The notes under the pieces were generated by a model, which saw nothing but the letters and a program-made list of their open reading frames with translations, was not told where the DNA came from and searched no databases. The position numbers were made by a program, and so were the translations under genes. 64,000 nucleotides of DNA from Methylopila turkensis (GTDB lineage: Bacteria; Pseudomonadota; Alphaproteobacteria; Rhizobiales; Methylopilaceae), in contig NZ_BSFL01000002.1 of NCBI RefSeq assembly GCF_027922325.1, forward strand, positions 372,001-436,000, given 5' to 3'. Of the stretch, positions 38,903 through 47,447 are shown piece by piece; within the stretch, counting starts at the first letter, position 1; each line of letters starts with the position of its first letter.

Positions 38903-39565
38903 ATGCAGCCACTTGCGACCTCGCCGAACCTGATCTCGCAGACCTATGACCGCATCCTCGAGGCGATCGTCGACCGCAGCCTGCCGCCGGGCGAGCGCAT
39001 CCGGCAGCATGAGCTCGCGGAGCGGCTCGGCGTGTCGCGCCAGCCGGTCAGCCACGCGCTCCACCTGCTGCGCGGCCAGGGCCTGCTCGCCGACAGCGGG
39101 CGCAAGGGCTTCCAGGTGACGCCGCTCGACGGCGTCCGCATCCGGCAGCTTTACGAGGTGCGCGGCGCGCTCGACGCGCTCGCGGCCCGGCTCGCGGCGG
39201 AACGCGGCGCGGACGGCGCGGCGCTCGAACGCGCGCTCGACGCCGGGGCCGCCATCACCGCGCGAACGCCGCTCGCCGAGCAGATCGCCCGCGACGCGGA
39301 CTTCCACCGCGCGCTCTATCGGCTCTCGGGCAACCCGGCGATCGAGGAGACGGTCGGCCCGCAATGGCCGCACATGCGCCGCGCCATGGCGACGGTGCTC
39401 GCCGATCCCGACCACCGCGCCCGCGTCTGGGCCGAGCACGCCGCGATCGCCGATCGCGTGCGCGCCAGAGACCCGGACGGCGCGGAGGCCGCGGCGCGCG
39501 ACCATGCGCTCGGCGCGGGACGAACCATGGAAGAGCGGCTCAGCACGCTGCGCGACGCCGCATAA
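38903..39565 (+). CDS. GntR family transcriptional regulator (FCD domain)
   Basis: The 220-aa product has an N-terminal winged helix (residues ~8-75) with the GntR pattern ILEAIVDRSLPPGERIRQHE, LAERLGVSRQPVSHALHLLR and GLLADSGRKGFQV. A C-terminal FCD-type ligand domain follows (YEVRGALDALAARLAAE; DADFHRALYRLSGNP with the metal-type Asp/His; HAAIADRVRARDPDGAEAAA). It is a FadR-subfamily regulator, usually a repressor of a nearby catabolic gene. The ATG at 38903 lies 5 bases after the palindromic operator. The dioxygenase gene 31 bases downstream is the likely target together with itself. Confidence 0.9.
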   Translation: MQPLATSPNLISQTYDRILEAIVDRSLPPGERIRQHELAERLGVSRQPVSHALHLLRGQGLLADSGRKGFQVTPLDGVRIRQLYEVRGALDALAARLAAERGADGAALERALDAGAAITARTPLAEQIARDADFHRALYRLSGNPAIEETVGPQWPHMRRAMATVLADPDHRARVWAEHAAIADRVRARDPDGAEAAARDHALGAGRTMEERLSTLRDAA

Positions 39566-39596
39566 GCCCGAACACAAGCAGCGGCAGGAGGAAGCG

Positions 39597-40400
39597 ATGA
39601 AGCTCACAGAGGACCAGCTCGCGCAATTCCACGAGGACGGCTGGCTGTTGCTGCCGGACCTGTTCACGCCCGAGGAGGTGGACCTGCTCCGCCGCGAGGC
39701 GGTCGCGATCTACGACGAGCACCGCCCCGAGGTCTGGCGCGAGAAGGACGGCGCGCCGCGCACCGCCTTCGCCGCCCACACCTACAACGAGGCCTTCCGC
39801 CTGCTCGGCGCGCACCCGCGCATGATCCGGCCCGTCGAGCAGGTGTTCGGCGAACATGTGTATCTGCACCAGTACAAGATCAACGCCAAGTCCGCCTTCA
39901 CCGGCGCGGTCTGGCAATGGCACCAGGACTACGGCACCTGGAAGCGCGACGACGGCATGCCGGAGCCGCGCGCCATGAACATCTCGATCTTCCTCGACGA
40001 GGTGATGCCGATCAACGGCCCGCTGATGCTGGTGCCGAAAAGCCAAACGGCCGGCGACCTGAAAGCCAGCCACGACCTCGAGACCACCTCCTACCCGCTC
40101 TGGACGCTGGATGAGGAGACGGTCACTCGGCTGGTCGCGGAAGGGGGCATCGTGGCGCCGACGGGCCGGCCCGGCAGCATGCTGATGTTCCACGGCAATC
40201 TGGTGCACGGCTCCGCCGGCAACATCACGCCCTACCCGCGCAAGATCGTCTATCTCACGCTCAACGCCTGCTCCAACTACATCCGCACGCCGACGCGGCC
40301 CGACTTCATCGCGCACCGCGACTTCGCGCCGATCCAGTGCGTCGAGGACGACGCCCTCGTCCGGCTCGCGCGGAGCCAGAGCCGGCAGGCGGCGGAGTAG
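39597..40400 (+). CDS. Phytanoyl-CoA dioxygenase (PhyH) family protein, copy 1
   Basis: The 267-aa product starts at an ATG with AGGAGG and belongs to the Fe(II)/2-oxoglutarate-dependent PhyH family. N-terminal LTEDQLAQFHEDGWLLLPDL is typical. The iron site is WHQDYGTWKRDDGMP (His-x-Asp) with the distal His in MLMFHGNLVHGSAGNIT, and the 2-oxoglutarate Arg is in YPRKIVYLTLNA. NGPLMLVPKSQ and the H-D spacing resemble ectoine hydroxylase, but the aromatic ectoine-site motif is not fully kept, so the substrate is open. It shares a transcript with the upstream GntR gene. Confidence 0.88.
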   Translation: MKLTEDQLAQFHEDGWLLLPDLFTPEEVDLLRREAVAIYDEHRPEVWREKDGAPRTAFAAHTYNEAFRLLGAHPRMIRPVEQVFGEHVYLHQYKINAKSAFTGAVWQWHQDYGTWKRDDGMPEPRAMNISIFLDEVMPINGPLMLVPKSQTAGDLKASHDLETTSYPLWTLDEETVTRLVAEGGIVAPTGRPGSMLMFHGNLVHGSAGNITPYPRKIVYLTLNACSNYIRTPTRPDFIAHRDFAPIQCVEDDALVRLARSQSRQAAE

Positions 40401-40466
40401 GAGTTGGCGCACGAAGCGCCGCCGACGGCGGAGCCGGAACGTCGGACTAGTGGCCGCCGGCGTCGC

Positions 40467-40958
40467 TTACGAGAGGATCGCCGCGGCCAGCTTCGCCGCC
40501 GTGGCCCTCGGATCGAAATCCTCGGATGCGACGCTCTCGAACGTCACGGGGCAGGTCTCGGGAAACAAAGGCAGTATTTGCCCCCGGTCCGCGAAATCCG
40601 CCCTCGCTTCCTTCACCGCCCGACGCCAGACGGCGTCCATGTCGATCCGGCCGCGCATGGACGGCGCGAGCCGATCGATCATATCGCTCTGAAACGTGCG
40701 AATCTCGCCAAGCCAGTGAACCACCGGATCGGCGTCGCCGTCAGCGGCGATCTTCACCAGATGACGGAGAATGTTCCGCAGGTGACTGCGGACCGTATCG
40801 AACTCCGACCGCCCCACGCTCTCGATCTCCTCGGCGACGTTCTCCAGATCGAGCTCGTTCGGCAGGCCGCGCGCCCGTGTCTTGAGGTCGCGCAGAAGCG
40901 CGGCCTGACGTTCGGACCAGAGCAGGATGTCGGCATCGTAGTCGGCGACGTCGCTCAT
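40467..40958 (-). CDS. DUF29 domain-containing protein
   Basis: The 163-aa protein begins MSDVADYDADILLWSERQAA, the standard DUF29 opening, and continues with ELDLENVAEEIESVGRSEFD, TVRSHLRNILRHLVKI, and the acidic-aromatic end around RGQILPLFPETCPVTFESV. DUF29 proteins are small, mainly helical, soluble and of unknown function. They occur in scattered fashion and often as multiple copies, which suggests gene transfer. Third-position GC is a little lower than in the neighbours. The start at 40958 has GAGGAG 12 bases upstream. Confidence 0.87.
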   Translation of the reverse strand: MSDVADYDADILLWSERQAALLRDLKTRARGLPNELDLENVAEEIESVGRSEFDTVRSHLRNILRHLVKIAADGDADPVVHWLGEIRTFQSDMIDRLAPSMRGRIDMDAVWRRAVKEARADFADRGQILPLFPETCPVTFESVASEDFDPRATAAKLAAAILS

Positions 40959-41029
40959 GACGCGGCTCCTCGACCGGAAATGTCGCGTTGGACCTTTGGA
41001 AAAGCAAGCTTGGGCCACTGCCCGCGCGG

Positions 41030-41704
41030 CTACTCCATCGCCCAGCGCAACGGCGGCGGAAGCGGCTCCGGGGCGTAGTCGACGTGCAGCACGCGCCGCG
41101 GTGAGGTCGACCGGGAGCGTCCCGAGGCATGGAGAGCGAGTAGCCGCATGGCGAGCACGTCGCCGGCCTCGCCGGTCGCGATGAGCTCTGGCGCGGCCTT
41201 CGCGCGATCAGCGACCTCGGCCGCCGGAACGCGCCCGAGACGATGGGAGCCGAGCGCGATACTCACCGGCCCCTGATCGGAGCCGCATGGGTCGACGAAC
41301 AGCCGCAGCGTCAGCATGCCGTCGAGAAGCTCCGCCGGCGGCTCCACATGAACGACGCCGCCTTTCACGCTCCAGGGCCCGTAGCCCTCGACGTCGCGCC
41401 GCTCGGCGACCGCGATCGTGCGGTCCTGATGCCAGGGCGTGATCCAGTTGTCGGCCGCGGTCTTATCGAATTGCACCACCCGCACGGGTCGCATCTCGCG
41501 TCCCGAAAGCGCCGTCGCCAGCGCTCCGAGCGCGCCGGCGGGAGCGATCAGACGTTCGATCGCGCTACCGGGAAGGGAGCCTCGCGTCCCGCGGAGGCCT
41601 TCCGTGAACTCACGCGCGATCCCGGCGATCTCGTCGCCGGAAACGACACGGCGGACGACGCAAGCGCCGTCCGCCGTCAGTTGCTCGCGAAGACCCGAGC
41701 TCAC
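41030..41704 (-). CDS. Phytanoyl-CoA dioxygenase (PhyH) family protein, copy 2
   Basis: The 224-aa product starts at a GTG that overlaps the pntB stop (GTGA), so it is coupled to the transhydrogenase operon. It shows the PhyH iron site WITPWHQDRTIAVAER (His-x-Asp) and a distal region GDVLAMRLLALHASGRSRST with the third-ligand His and the following Ser/Arg; RRVLHVDYAPEPLPPPLRW closes the fold. It is shorter than copy 1 and only distantly similar. In many related proteins the substrate is a small amino or hydroxy acid; none can be named here. The frame is open upstream within pntB, but that reading is not real. Confidence 0.85.
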   Translation of the reverse strand: MSSGLREQLTADGACVVRRVVSGDEIAGIAREFTEGLRGTRGSLPGSAIERLIAPAGALGALATALSGREMRPVRVVQFDKTAADNWITPWHQDRTIAVAERRDVEGYGPWSVKGGVVHVEPPAELLDGMLTLRLFVDPCGSDQGPVSIALGSHRLGRVPAAEVADRAKAAPELIATGEAGDVLAMRLLALHASGRSRSTSPRRVLHVDYAPEPLPPPLRWAME

Positions 41705-43104
41705 AGACTCTTGACGATGGCCTCGGTGACCTTCTTCGCGTCGCCGAACAGCATCATGGTGTTGTCGCGGAAGAACAGCTCGTTCTCCACGCCGGCGTAG
41801 CCCGCCGCCATGCCGCGCTTGATGAAGAGCACGGTGCCCGCCTTTTCCACGTCGAGGATCGGCATGCCGTAGATCGCCGAGGTCTTGTCGGTCTTGGCCG
41901 CCGGGTTGGTCACGTCGTTCGCGCCGATGACGAAGGCGACGTCCGCGCCCGAGAACTCCGAGTTGATCTCGTCGAGCTCGAACACCTCGTCGTAAGGCAC
42001 CTGCGCCTCGGCGAGCAGCACGTTCATGTGGCCCGGCATGCGGCCCGCCACCGGATGAATGGCGTACTTCACCTCGACGCCTTCTTCCTTCAGCTTGTCG
42101 GCCATCTCGCGCAGCGCGTGCTGGGCCTGCGCCACCGCCATGCCGTAGCCCGGCACGATGATGACCTTGGACGCGTTCTTCATGATATAGGCCGCGTCCT
42201 CGGCCGCGCCCTGCTTCACCGGGCGCTGTTCGCCACCGCCCGCCGCCGCTCCGCCGCCGGCCGCGGCGTCGCCGCCGAAGCCGCCGAGGATGACGGAGAT
42301 GAAGCTCCGGTTCATGCCCTTGCACATGATGTAGGACAGGATCGCGCCCGACGAGCCGACCAGCGCGCCGGTGATGATCAGCGCCAGATTGCCGAGCGTG
42401 AAGCCGATGCCGGCCGCCGCCCAACCCGAATAGGAGTTGAGCATCGACACGACCACCGGCATGTCCGCGCCGCCGATCGGGATGATGATCAGGAAGCCAA
42501 AGGCGAGCGAGGCCAGCACGATGAGCCAGAACACGAAGTGGCTCTCGGTCAGGCAGAACACGATCACGAGCACCACGATCAGCGCCGCAAGCCCGGCGTT
42601 GATGAGGTGGCGCATCGGCAGCAGGATCGGCGTGCCGGACATCCGGCCGTCGAGCTTGGCGAAGGCGATCAGCGATCCGGTGAAGGTGATCGCGCCGATC
42701 GCGACGCCGAGCGCCATCTCCACCAGCGATTGGACGTGGATCGCGCCCGGAAGCCCGATGCCGAAGGCGTCGGGGGCGTAGAGCGCCGCCGCCGCCACCA
42801 GCACGGCGGCGAGGCCGACGAGCGAGTGGAACGCCGCCACGAGCTGCGGCATCGAAGTCATGGCGATGCGCTTGGCGGTGAGCGCGCCGATCGCGCCGCC
42901 GACGCCGAGGCCGGCGATGACGAGGACCCAGCCGCCGACGCCGTGCGGCGGCGAGACGAACAGGGTGGTCAGGATCGCGAGCGTCATGCCCGCGATGCCC
43001 ATGGCGTTGCCGCGCCGCGAGGTCGCCGGGCTCGAAAGCCCCTGCAGCGACAGGATGAACAGGACGCCGGCGATGAGGTAGAGGATCTGGACGAGGTCGG
43101 TCAT
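41701..43104 (-). CDS. pntB: NAD(P) transhydrogenase subunit beta
   Basis: PntB carries the NADP-binding domain III and most of the proton channel of the membrane transhydrogenase that makes NADPH at the expense of the proton gradient. The 467-aa protein has about eight to nine membrane helices in residues 1-265. A Gly/Ala-rich linker ([20 protein letters not shown]) and domain III follow, with VIIVPGYGMAVAQAQHALRE (NADP loop), HPVAGRMPGHMNVLLAEA and FVIGANDVTNPAA. All are intact. It lies 8 bases after pntAB in the operon pntAA-pntAB-pntB and overlaps the PhyH gene downstream. Confidence 0.96.
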   Translation of the reverse strand: MTDLVQILYLIAGVLFILSLQGLSSPATSRRGNAMGIAGMTLAILTTLFVSPPHGVGGWVLVIAGLGVGGAIGALTAKRIAMTSMPQLVAAFHSLVGLAAVLVAAAALYAPDAFGIGLPGAIHVQSLVEMALGVAIGAITFTGSLIAFAKLDGRMSGTPILLPMRHLINAGLAALIVVLVIVFCLTESHFVFWLIVLASLAFGFLIIIPIGGADMPVVVSMLNSYSGWAAAGIGFTLGNLALIITGALVGSSGAILSYIMCKGMNRSFISVILGGFGGDAAAGGGAAAGGGEQRPVKQGAAEDAAYIMKNASKVIIVPGYGMAVAQAQHALREMADKLKEEGVEVKYAIHPVAGRMPGHMNVLLAEAQVPYDEVFELDEINSEFSGADVAFVIGANDVTNPAAKTDKTSAIYGMPILDVEKAGTVLFIKRGMAAGYAGVENELFFRDNTMMLFGDAKKVTEAIVKSL

Positions 43105-43112
43105 CGGTCCCG

Positions 43113-43556
43113 TCAGCCCTTCTTCTTGTACATGCCGAGCATGCGCTGGGTGACGAGGAACCCGCCGAAGATGTTGATCGAGGCGAGCACGAGGGCGACG
43201 AAGCCGAAGCCGCGCGCCCACCAGGGACCGGAGCCGCCGGCGAGGTCGACGCCGACCGCGAGCAGCGCGCCGACCACGATGACGGAGGAGATGGCGTTGG
43301 TGACCGCCATCAGCGGCGTGTGCAGCGCGGGCGTCACGCTCCACACCACGTAGTAGCCGACGAACACGGCGAGCACGAAAATCGCGAGCCGGAACACGAA
43401 CGGGTCGATCACCCCGCCGGACGCGCCGTGCAGCGCGGCGCCGGCGGCGTCGGCGATCTGGTCGGCGTAGCCCTGAGCCGCGGCTGCGGCTTCGCGGGCG
43501 GCGTCGGCCGCGGCCTGAGCGCGGTCCGCGGCTTCTTCGGGAGACAGGACGGCCAT
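43113..43556 (-). CDS. pntAB: NAD(P) transhydrogenase subunit alpha, part 2
   Basis: This 147-aa protein is the small membrane part of the alpha subunit, separate in alphaproteobacteria. An Ala-rich helical N-terminus (residues 1-45) is followed by three to four membrane helices ([54 protein letters not shown]). The conserved core [20 protein letters not shown], where the proton pathway runs, is present, as is the [14 protein letters not shown] end. Its start shares one base with the pntAA stop. Confidence 0.95.
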   Translation of the reverse strand: MAVLSPEEAADRAQAAADAAREAAAAAQGYADQIADAAGAALHGASGGVIDPFVFRLAIFVLAVFVGYYVVWSVTPALHTPLMAVTNAISSVIVVGALLAVGVDLAGGSGPWWARGFGFVALVLASINIFGGFLVTQRMLGMYKKKG

Positions 43557-44698
43557 CAGTTCGCCTCCGCCAGTTTCGCGATCGGATGGATGACGGCGCC
43601 GTCGCGGGTGAGCGCGGTCGCCTTGACGAGCTCATCGTCCCAGTTGACGGCGAGCTCCTTGGTCTCTTTGGAGATCAGAGTCTCCAGGAAGGACGACAGG
43701 TTCTTGGCGTAGAGCGCCGAGGACGAGGCGGCGAGACGGCCGGGAACGTTGAGGTGCCCGACGATCTTGACGCCGTCGATCTCGACGACCTCGCCCGGAA
43801 CCGCGCCCTCGACGTTGCCGCCGCGCTCGACCGCGAGGTCGACGATCACCGAACCCGGCTTCATCGACTTGACCATCGCCGCCGTCACCAGACGGGGCGC
43901 CGGACGGCCCGGGATGAGCGCCGTGGTGATGACGATGTCCTGCTTGGCGATGTGGGCCGCGGTCAGCTCCGCCTGCTTGGCCTGGTACTCGGCCGACATC
44001 GGCTTGGCGTAGCCCGCCGCGGTCTCGGCCTGCTTGAACTCCTCGTCCTCGACCGCGATGAACTTGGCGCCGAGCGAGGCGACCTGCTCCTTGGCGGCCG
44101 GACGGACGTCGGTCGCCGAGACGACCGCGCCGAGACGGCGGGCGGTGGCGATGGCCTGGAGGCCCGCGACGCCCGCGCCCATGACGAAGGCCCGGGCCGG
44201 CGGAACGGTGCCGGCGGCGGTCATCATCTGCGGCATGGCGCGGCCGAACTCGGCCGCGGCGTCGATCACCGCGCGGTAGCCCGCGAGGTTCGCCTGGCTG
44301 GACAGCACGTCCATCACCTGAGCGCGGGTGATGCGGGGCATCAGCTCCATGGCGAAGGCGGAGACGTTCGCGGTGGCGAGCGCCGCAATGGCGTCGGCTT
44401 GGCCGTAGGGGTCCATCGTGCCGATGACGAGCGCGCCGGGCTTCAGGCCCGAAAGGCTCTCAGGGGTCGGGCGGCGCACCGTCAGCAGCACGTCGGCGCC
44501 GGAGAGCGCGTCGGCGCGCGAGGCGGCGATCTGGGCGCCGGCCTCCTCATAGGCGGCGTCGATGACGCCCGAGCTGAGGCCTGCGCCCGTCTCGACGCTG
44601 ATCTCGGCCCCGAGGCCCTTCAGCTTCTTGACGACGTCAGGCGTCAGAGCGACCCGAGGCTCGGCCGGGTCGAGTTCCTTCGCAACGGCGATCTTCAT
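43556..44698 (-). CDS. pntAA: NAD(P) transhydrogenase subunit alpha, part 1
   Basis: PntAA is the soluble NAD(H)-binding domain I of transhydrogenase. The 380-aa protein is related to alanine dehydrogenase. It shows [20 protein letters not shown], the [20 protein letters not shown] segment, and the NAD-binding [22 protein letters not shown]. The mobile-loop region [20 protein letters not shown] follows, then [20 protein letters not shown] with the conserved Arg. The length is standard for the split form. It begins 4 bases after the oxidase subunit IV gene, with which it shares an operon. Confidence 0.96.
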   Translation of the reverse strand: MKIAVAKELDPAEPRVALTPDVVKKLKGLGAEISVETGAGLSSGVIDAAYEEAGAQIAASRADALSGADVLLTVRRPTPESLSGLKPGALVIGTMDPYGQADAIAALATANVSAFAMELMPRITRAQVMDVLSSQANLAGYRAVIDAAAEFGRAMPQMMTAAGTVPPARAFVMGAGVAGLQAIATARRLGAVVSATDVRPAAKEQVASLGAKFIAVEDEEFKQAETAAGYAKPMSAEYQAKQAELTAAHIAKQDIVITTALIPGRPAPRLVTAAMVKSMKPGSVIVDLAVERGGNVEGAVPGEVVEIDGVKIVGHLNVPGRLAASSSALYAKNLSSFLETLISKETKELAVNWDDELVKATALTRDGAVIHPIAKLAEAN

Positions 44699-44702
44699 CG
44701 GT

Positions 44703-44987
44703 TCAGACGATGTACCAGAGCGCGACGACCAGCAGCGCCGACAGGCCGATCGGAAGGATGGTGCCCTTCTCGCTCAGCGCGCCGATCACGCCGCCGACGA
44801 TCGACAGCACCACGCCGAAGCCGCAGAGCCACCAGTGGCCGGTCGTGCCGCCGATCGCGAGCGAAATGACGATCAGAACCGCCATCGCCGTGCCGATCTT
44901 GGAGAGCTTCATCACGGCGGCGTAAGTGCGCTCATGCTCGGCGTAGTCGTTGCCTGTAGCGGTCGCGTATTCCGTAATGCCGGCCAT
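44703..44987 (-). CDS. aa3-type cytochrome c oxidase subunit IV
   Basis: The 94-aa product begins MAGITEYATATGNDYAEHERTYAAVMKLSKIG, typical of the small bacterial aa3 oxidase subunit IV family. It has three membrane helices (about residues 34-52, 56-72 and 76-93). The family is an accessory subunit of alphaproteobacterial terminal oxidases or a fused N-terminal stub of transhydrogenase operons; the oxidase catalytic genes are not in this window. It is the first gene of the transhydrogenase operon (4-base gap). AGGGA lies 9 bases before its ATG. Confidence 0.85.
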   Translation of the reverse strand: MAGITEYATATGNDYAEHERTYAAVMKLSKIGTAMAVLIVISLAIGGTTGHWWLCGFGVVLSIVGGVIGALSEKGTILPIGLSALLVVALWYIV

Positions 44988-45031
44988 GATGTCGGTCCCT
45001 CTTTGCGTTCTAATCGGCGCTTGGACTTCCG

Positions 45032-45060
45032 CATTTATCGGAAACGCCGAGGGGTGGCAA
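45032..45060 (-). promoter_or_regulatory. Predicted promoter of the subunit IV-pnt operon
   Basis: On the minus strand TTGCCA (45060-45055) and TAAATG (45037-45032) are spaced by 17 bases, about 45 bases before the first ATG of the operon. The rest of the gene-free stretch 44988-45302 shows only a GC-rich hairpin near 45165-45190 and no gene. Confidence 0.5.
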
Positions 45061-45302
45061 TTCCCTTTCAGCCTCTGGCATGCCAAATACCAAAAATCTT
45101 CAGACAAGCTGAACTGCTGATAATTGAGGCTTTTGAGCGGACTCCCTGAATCTCCAGCGCCGTCGCTCGCGCCCCGCTTCGCGGGCGCAGCATCGCCATC
45201 GCGAATGGCTTATGCTGCGGGGCGGAAAACCACGGCGAAAGCGCCCCGTCAGCGTCCGGTCACCGAGACCTGCACGGCGGCGGACCGCACGCGCGAGAAC
45301 CG

Positions 45303-46676
45303 TCAGGCTCGATCCGTGAGGCCCGCGGCCGCCATCGCCTGCGCCTGTCGGGCGGCGACGCGTTCGACCGTGAAGTCCGCGATCGCGTCCTCGAACAGAC
45401 GGCGGAAGTTGAGCTCCGCCCTCAGGTGCAGGAACACGCCGCCGAGGCCGATCGCGGCGCGGTCCATGAAGACGAACTCGCGCGGGATGCGGATCGGGCC
45501 CTTGCGCTTCAGCTCCTGATGCACGCGGAACGCTTCGGCCCGGCCATAGGCGCCGGGCGACACGCCGTCGGCGATGGTGCGGACGCGGTCGTCCAGCAGC
45601 GGGCCGTAGATGAAGCGCGCCCAGATGTTGAGAACGTCGATCAGCTCGCGCTTCAGGCCGCGGAAGCCCCAGGTCTCGTAGGCGTGGACGACACGCTGCT
45701 CGTCGCCGTCGCGCAGGCCCTCGTAGAGATCGACCACGCCGCCGACGAAGGCCGGCGGGAAGATGCGGACGCAGCCGTAGTCCAGCAGGTTTACGCCTTG
45801 CGGCTCGCCGCCCTCGTCGAAGGCGGCGTAATTGCCGAGGTGGGGGTCGCCGTGGATCACGCCATGGCGCGAGAACGGCCGCCACCACGCCTTGAACATC
45901 GCGACGGCGAGCCGATTGCGGATCTCAAGCGAGGCCTCCTTGTGGACGAGCAGCCGCCGCCCCTCCAGCCAGTCGAGCGTGAGCAGCCGGCCGGTGGACA
46001 GCTCGCTCCAGACGCCGGGCACGCGCACCTCCGGCGTGTCGTTGAGCATCAGGCGGTAGAGCGCGGCGTGCTTCGCCTCGCGGCGGTAATCGAGCTCCTC
46101 GCGGATGCGCGCGCCGATCTCCTCCACGATCTCGGAGGTGTCGATCGCGCCGTCGAAGCGGCGGCGCAGGTCGAACAGCAGCGCGAGCTGGCCGAGGTCG
46201 GCCTCCACCGCGGAAGCCATGTCCGGGTATTGCAGCTTCACCGCGAGCGGGGAGCCGTCCGGCGCGGCGGCGCGATGGACCTGGCCGAGCGAGGCCGCAG
46301 CCGCCGGCTCGCGCTCGAACGAGCCGAAACGGCTCAGCCAGTCGGGCCCGAGCTCGGCCGCCATGCGCCGGCGCACGAAGCCGTAGCCCATCGGCGGCGC
46401 GTCGGACTGGAGCTGCGCCAGCTCTTCCGCGTATTCGGGCGGCAGGGCGTCGGGAATGGTGGCGAGAAGCTGCGCCACCTTCATGATCGGCCCCTTCAGC
46501 CCGCCGAGCGCCGCGGCGAGATCCGCCGCCCTGCCCGCCCGCCCCGTGGCGCGGCCGAGAAGCTGGGACCCGGCGATCCGGGCCGCGACCCCGCCGACAT
46601 TGACGCCCACGCGCGCATAGCGCGTCGCGCGGGCCGTGAAGCGGTTGCGTTCGAGATCGCGGTCGGACGGGGGCAT
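45303..46676 (-). CDS. AarF/ABC1/UbiB family atypical kinase
   Basis: The 457-aa product belongs to the ABC1/ADCK/UbiB kinase-like family, whose members support ubiquinone synthesis or handle membrane lipids. The N-terminal KxGQ-like helix region reads LGGLKGPIMKVAQLLATIPD and ALPPEYAEELAQLQSDAPPM. The Ala-rich nucleotide loop is AAAASLGQVHRAAAPDGSPL with LAVKLQYPDM (Lys). The catalytic block is HGVIHGDPHLGNYA, with the metal site LLDYGCVRIF replacing DFG by DYG as usual. No C-terminal membrane anchor is obvious. The start at 46676 avoids a 21-residue extension without similarity. Confidence 0.88.
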   Translation of the reverse strand: MPPSDRDLERNRFTARATRYARVGVNVGGVAARIAGSQLLGRATGRAGRAADLAAALGGLKGPIMKVAQLLATIPDALPPEYAEELAQLQSDAPPMGYGFVRRRMAAELGPDWLSRFGSFEREPAAAASLGQVHRAAAPDGSPLAVKLQYPDMASAVEADLGQLALLFDLRRRFDGAIDTSEIVEEIGARIREELDYRREAKHAALYRLMLNDTPEVRVPGVWSELSTGRLLTLDWLEGRRLLVHKEASLEIRNRLAVAMFKAWWRPFSRHGVIHGDPHLGNYAAFDEGGEPQGVNLLDYGCVRIFPPAFVGGVVDLYEGLRDGDEQRVVHAYETWGFRGLKRELIDVLNIWARFIYGPLLDDRVRTIADGVSPGAYGRAEAFRVHQELKRKGPIRIPREFVFMDRAAIGLGGVFLHLRAELNFRRLFEDAIADFTVERVAARQAQAMAAAGLTDRA

Positions 46677-46805
46677 GAAGGGCTTTCGGTGCGGGGCGGT
46701 CCAAGCGCTAAAGGTGGGATGCGAACGCGCGGTTCCCAATCACTTGGACGATATCCGCCCCGCCTTCCCGGTCCGGGATCGGAGAGCCGGCCGGCCCCGG
46801 CCGCG

Positions 46806-47447
46806 TCACCCCGCCCGCTTGATGCGGATCATCTTGAAGAACGGCGCCGGGAAGATCGACGTCACCTCGACGACGCTCATGTCGGGAGTCGTCGCGGCCC
46901 AGGCGGCGAGGCGCGAGACCTTGAAATCGGTGGACCAGCCGACCGTCTTCACGATCGGCGCGAGCGCGGTCTCGATCTTCATGAGCGGGCCGTCCTCGGC
47001 GCCCATCTTGGACGCCACGACGATCTCACCGCCCGGCTTCAGCACGCGGCGCATCTCCGACAGCGCGGCCTCGGGGTCCGGAACCAGCGTGATGACGAAG
47101 GGCACGGTGACGGCGTCGAAGGTCGCATCAGGCAGGCCGAGCCGGCAGGCGTCCATCACCGAGAGGCCGCGCACCTGGGTCAGGCCCTGCGCCACGACCT
47201 TCTCGCGCGCCTTGGCGAGCATATGCTCCGAGAGGTCGACGCCCACGACGCGCGCCGTCGGCGGGTAGTAGCGCAGCACGAGGCCCGTGCCGACGCCGAC
47301 CTCGAGGATGTCCGGCCCGCAAGCGGCGGCGGCCGCGGCCGCCTTCTTCTGGCCGTCGGCCAGGAACCGCACATAGACCTTGTCGTAGAATTTGGCCCAG
47401 ACTTCGTAGGCCTTCTTCTGCCCGGCAAGATCGTACTGAACGCTCAT
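46806..47447 (-). CDS. Class I SAM-dependent methyltransferase, PmtA-like
   Basis: The 213-aa protein has a Rossmann methyltransferase fold: [23 protein letters not shown] motif [21 protein letters not shown], motif [22 protein letters not shown], motif [22 protein letters not shown] and the post-motif [20 protein letters not shown]. The pattern fits bacterial phosphatidylethanolamine N-methyltransferases of the Rhodobacter PmtA type, which make phosphatidylcholine, and some ubiquinone-type methyltransferases; I favour PmtA with moderate confidence. Its start overlaps the mnmA stop by four bases. Confidence 0.85.
   Translation of the reverse strand: MSVQYDLAGQKKAYEVWAKFYDKVYVRFLADGQKKAAAAAAACGPDILEVGVGTGLVLRYYPPTARVVGVDLSEHMLAKAREKVVAQGLTQVRGLSVMDACRLGLPDATFDAVTVPFVITLVPDPEAALSEMRRVLKPGGEIVVASKMGAEDGPLMKIETALAPIVKTVGWSTDFKVSRLAAWAATTPDMSVVEVTSIFPAPFFKMIRIKRAG

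Noticed and set aside
45110..45302. Possible small gene in the gap before the AarF-type gene
   Set aside because: Open frames here have no start signals or conserved features; only a GC-rich hairpin is visible.
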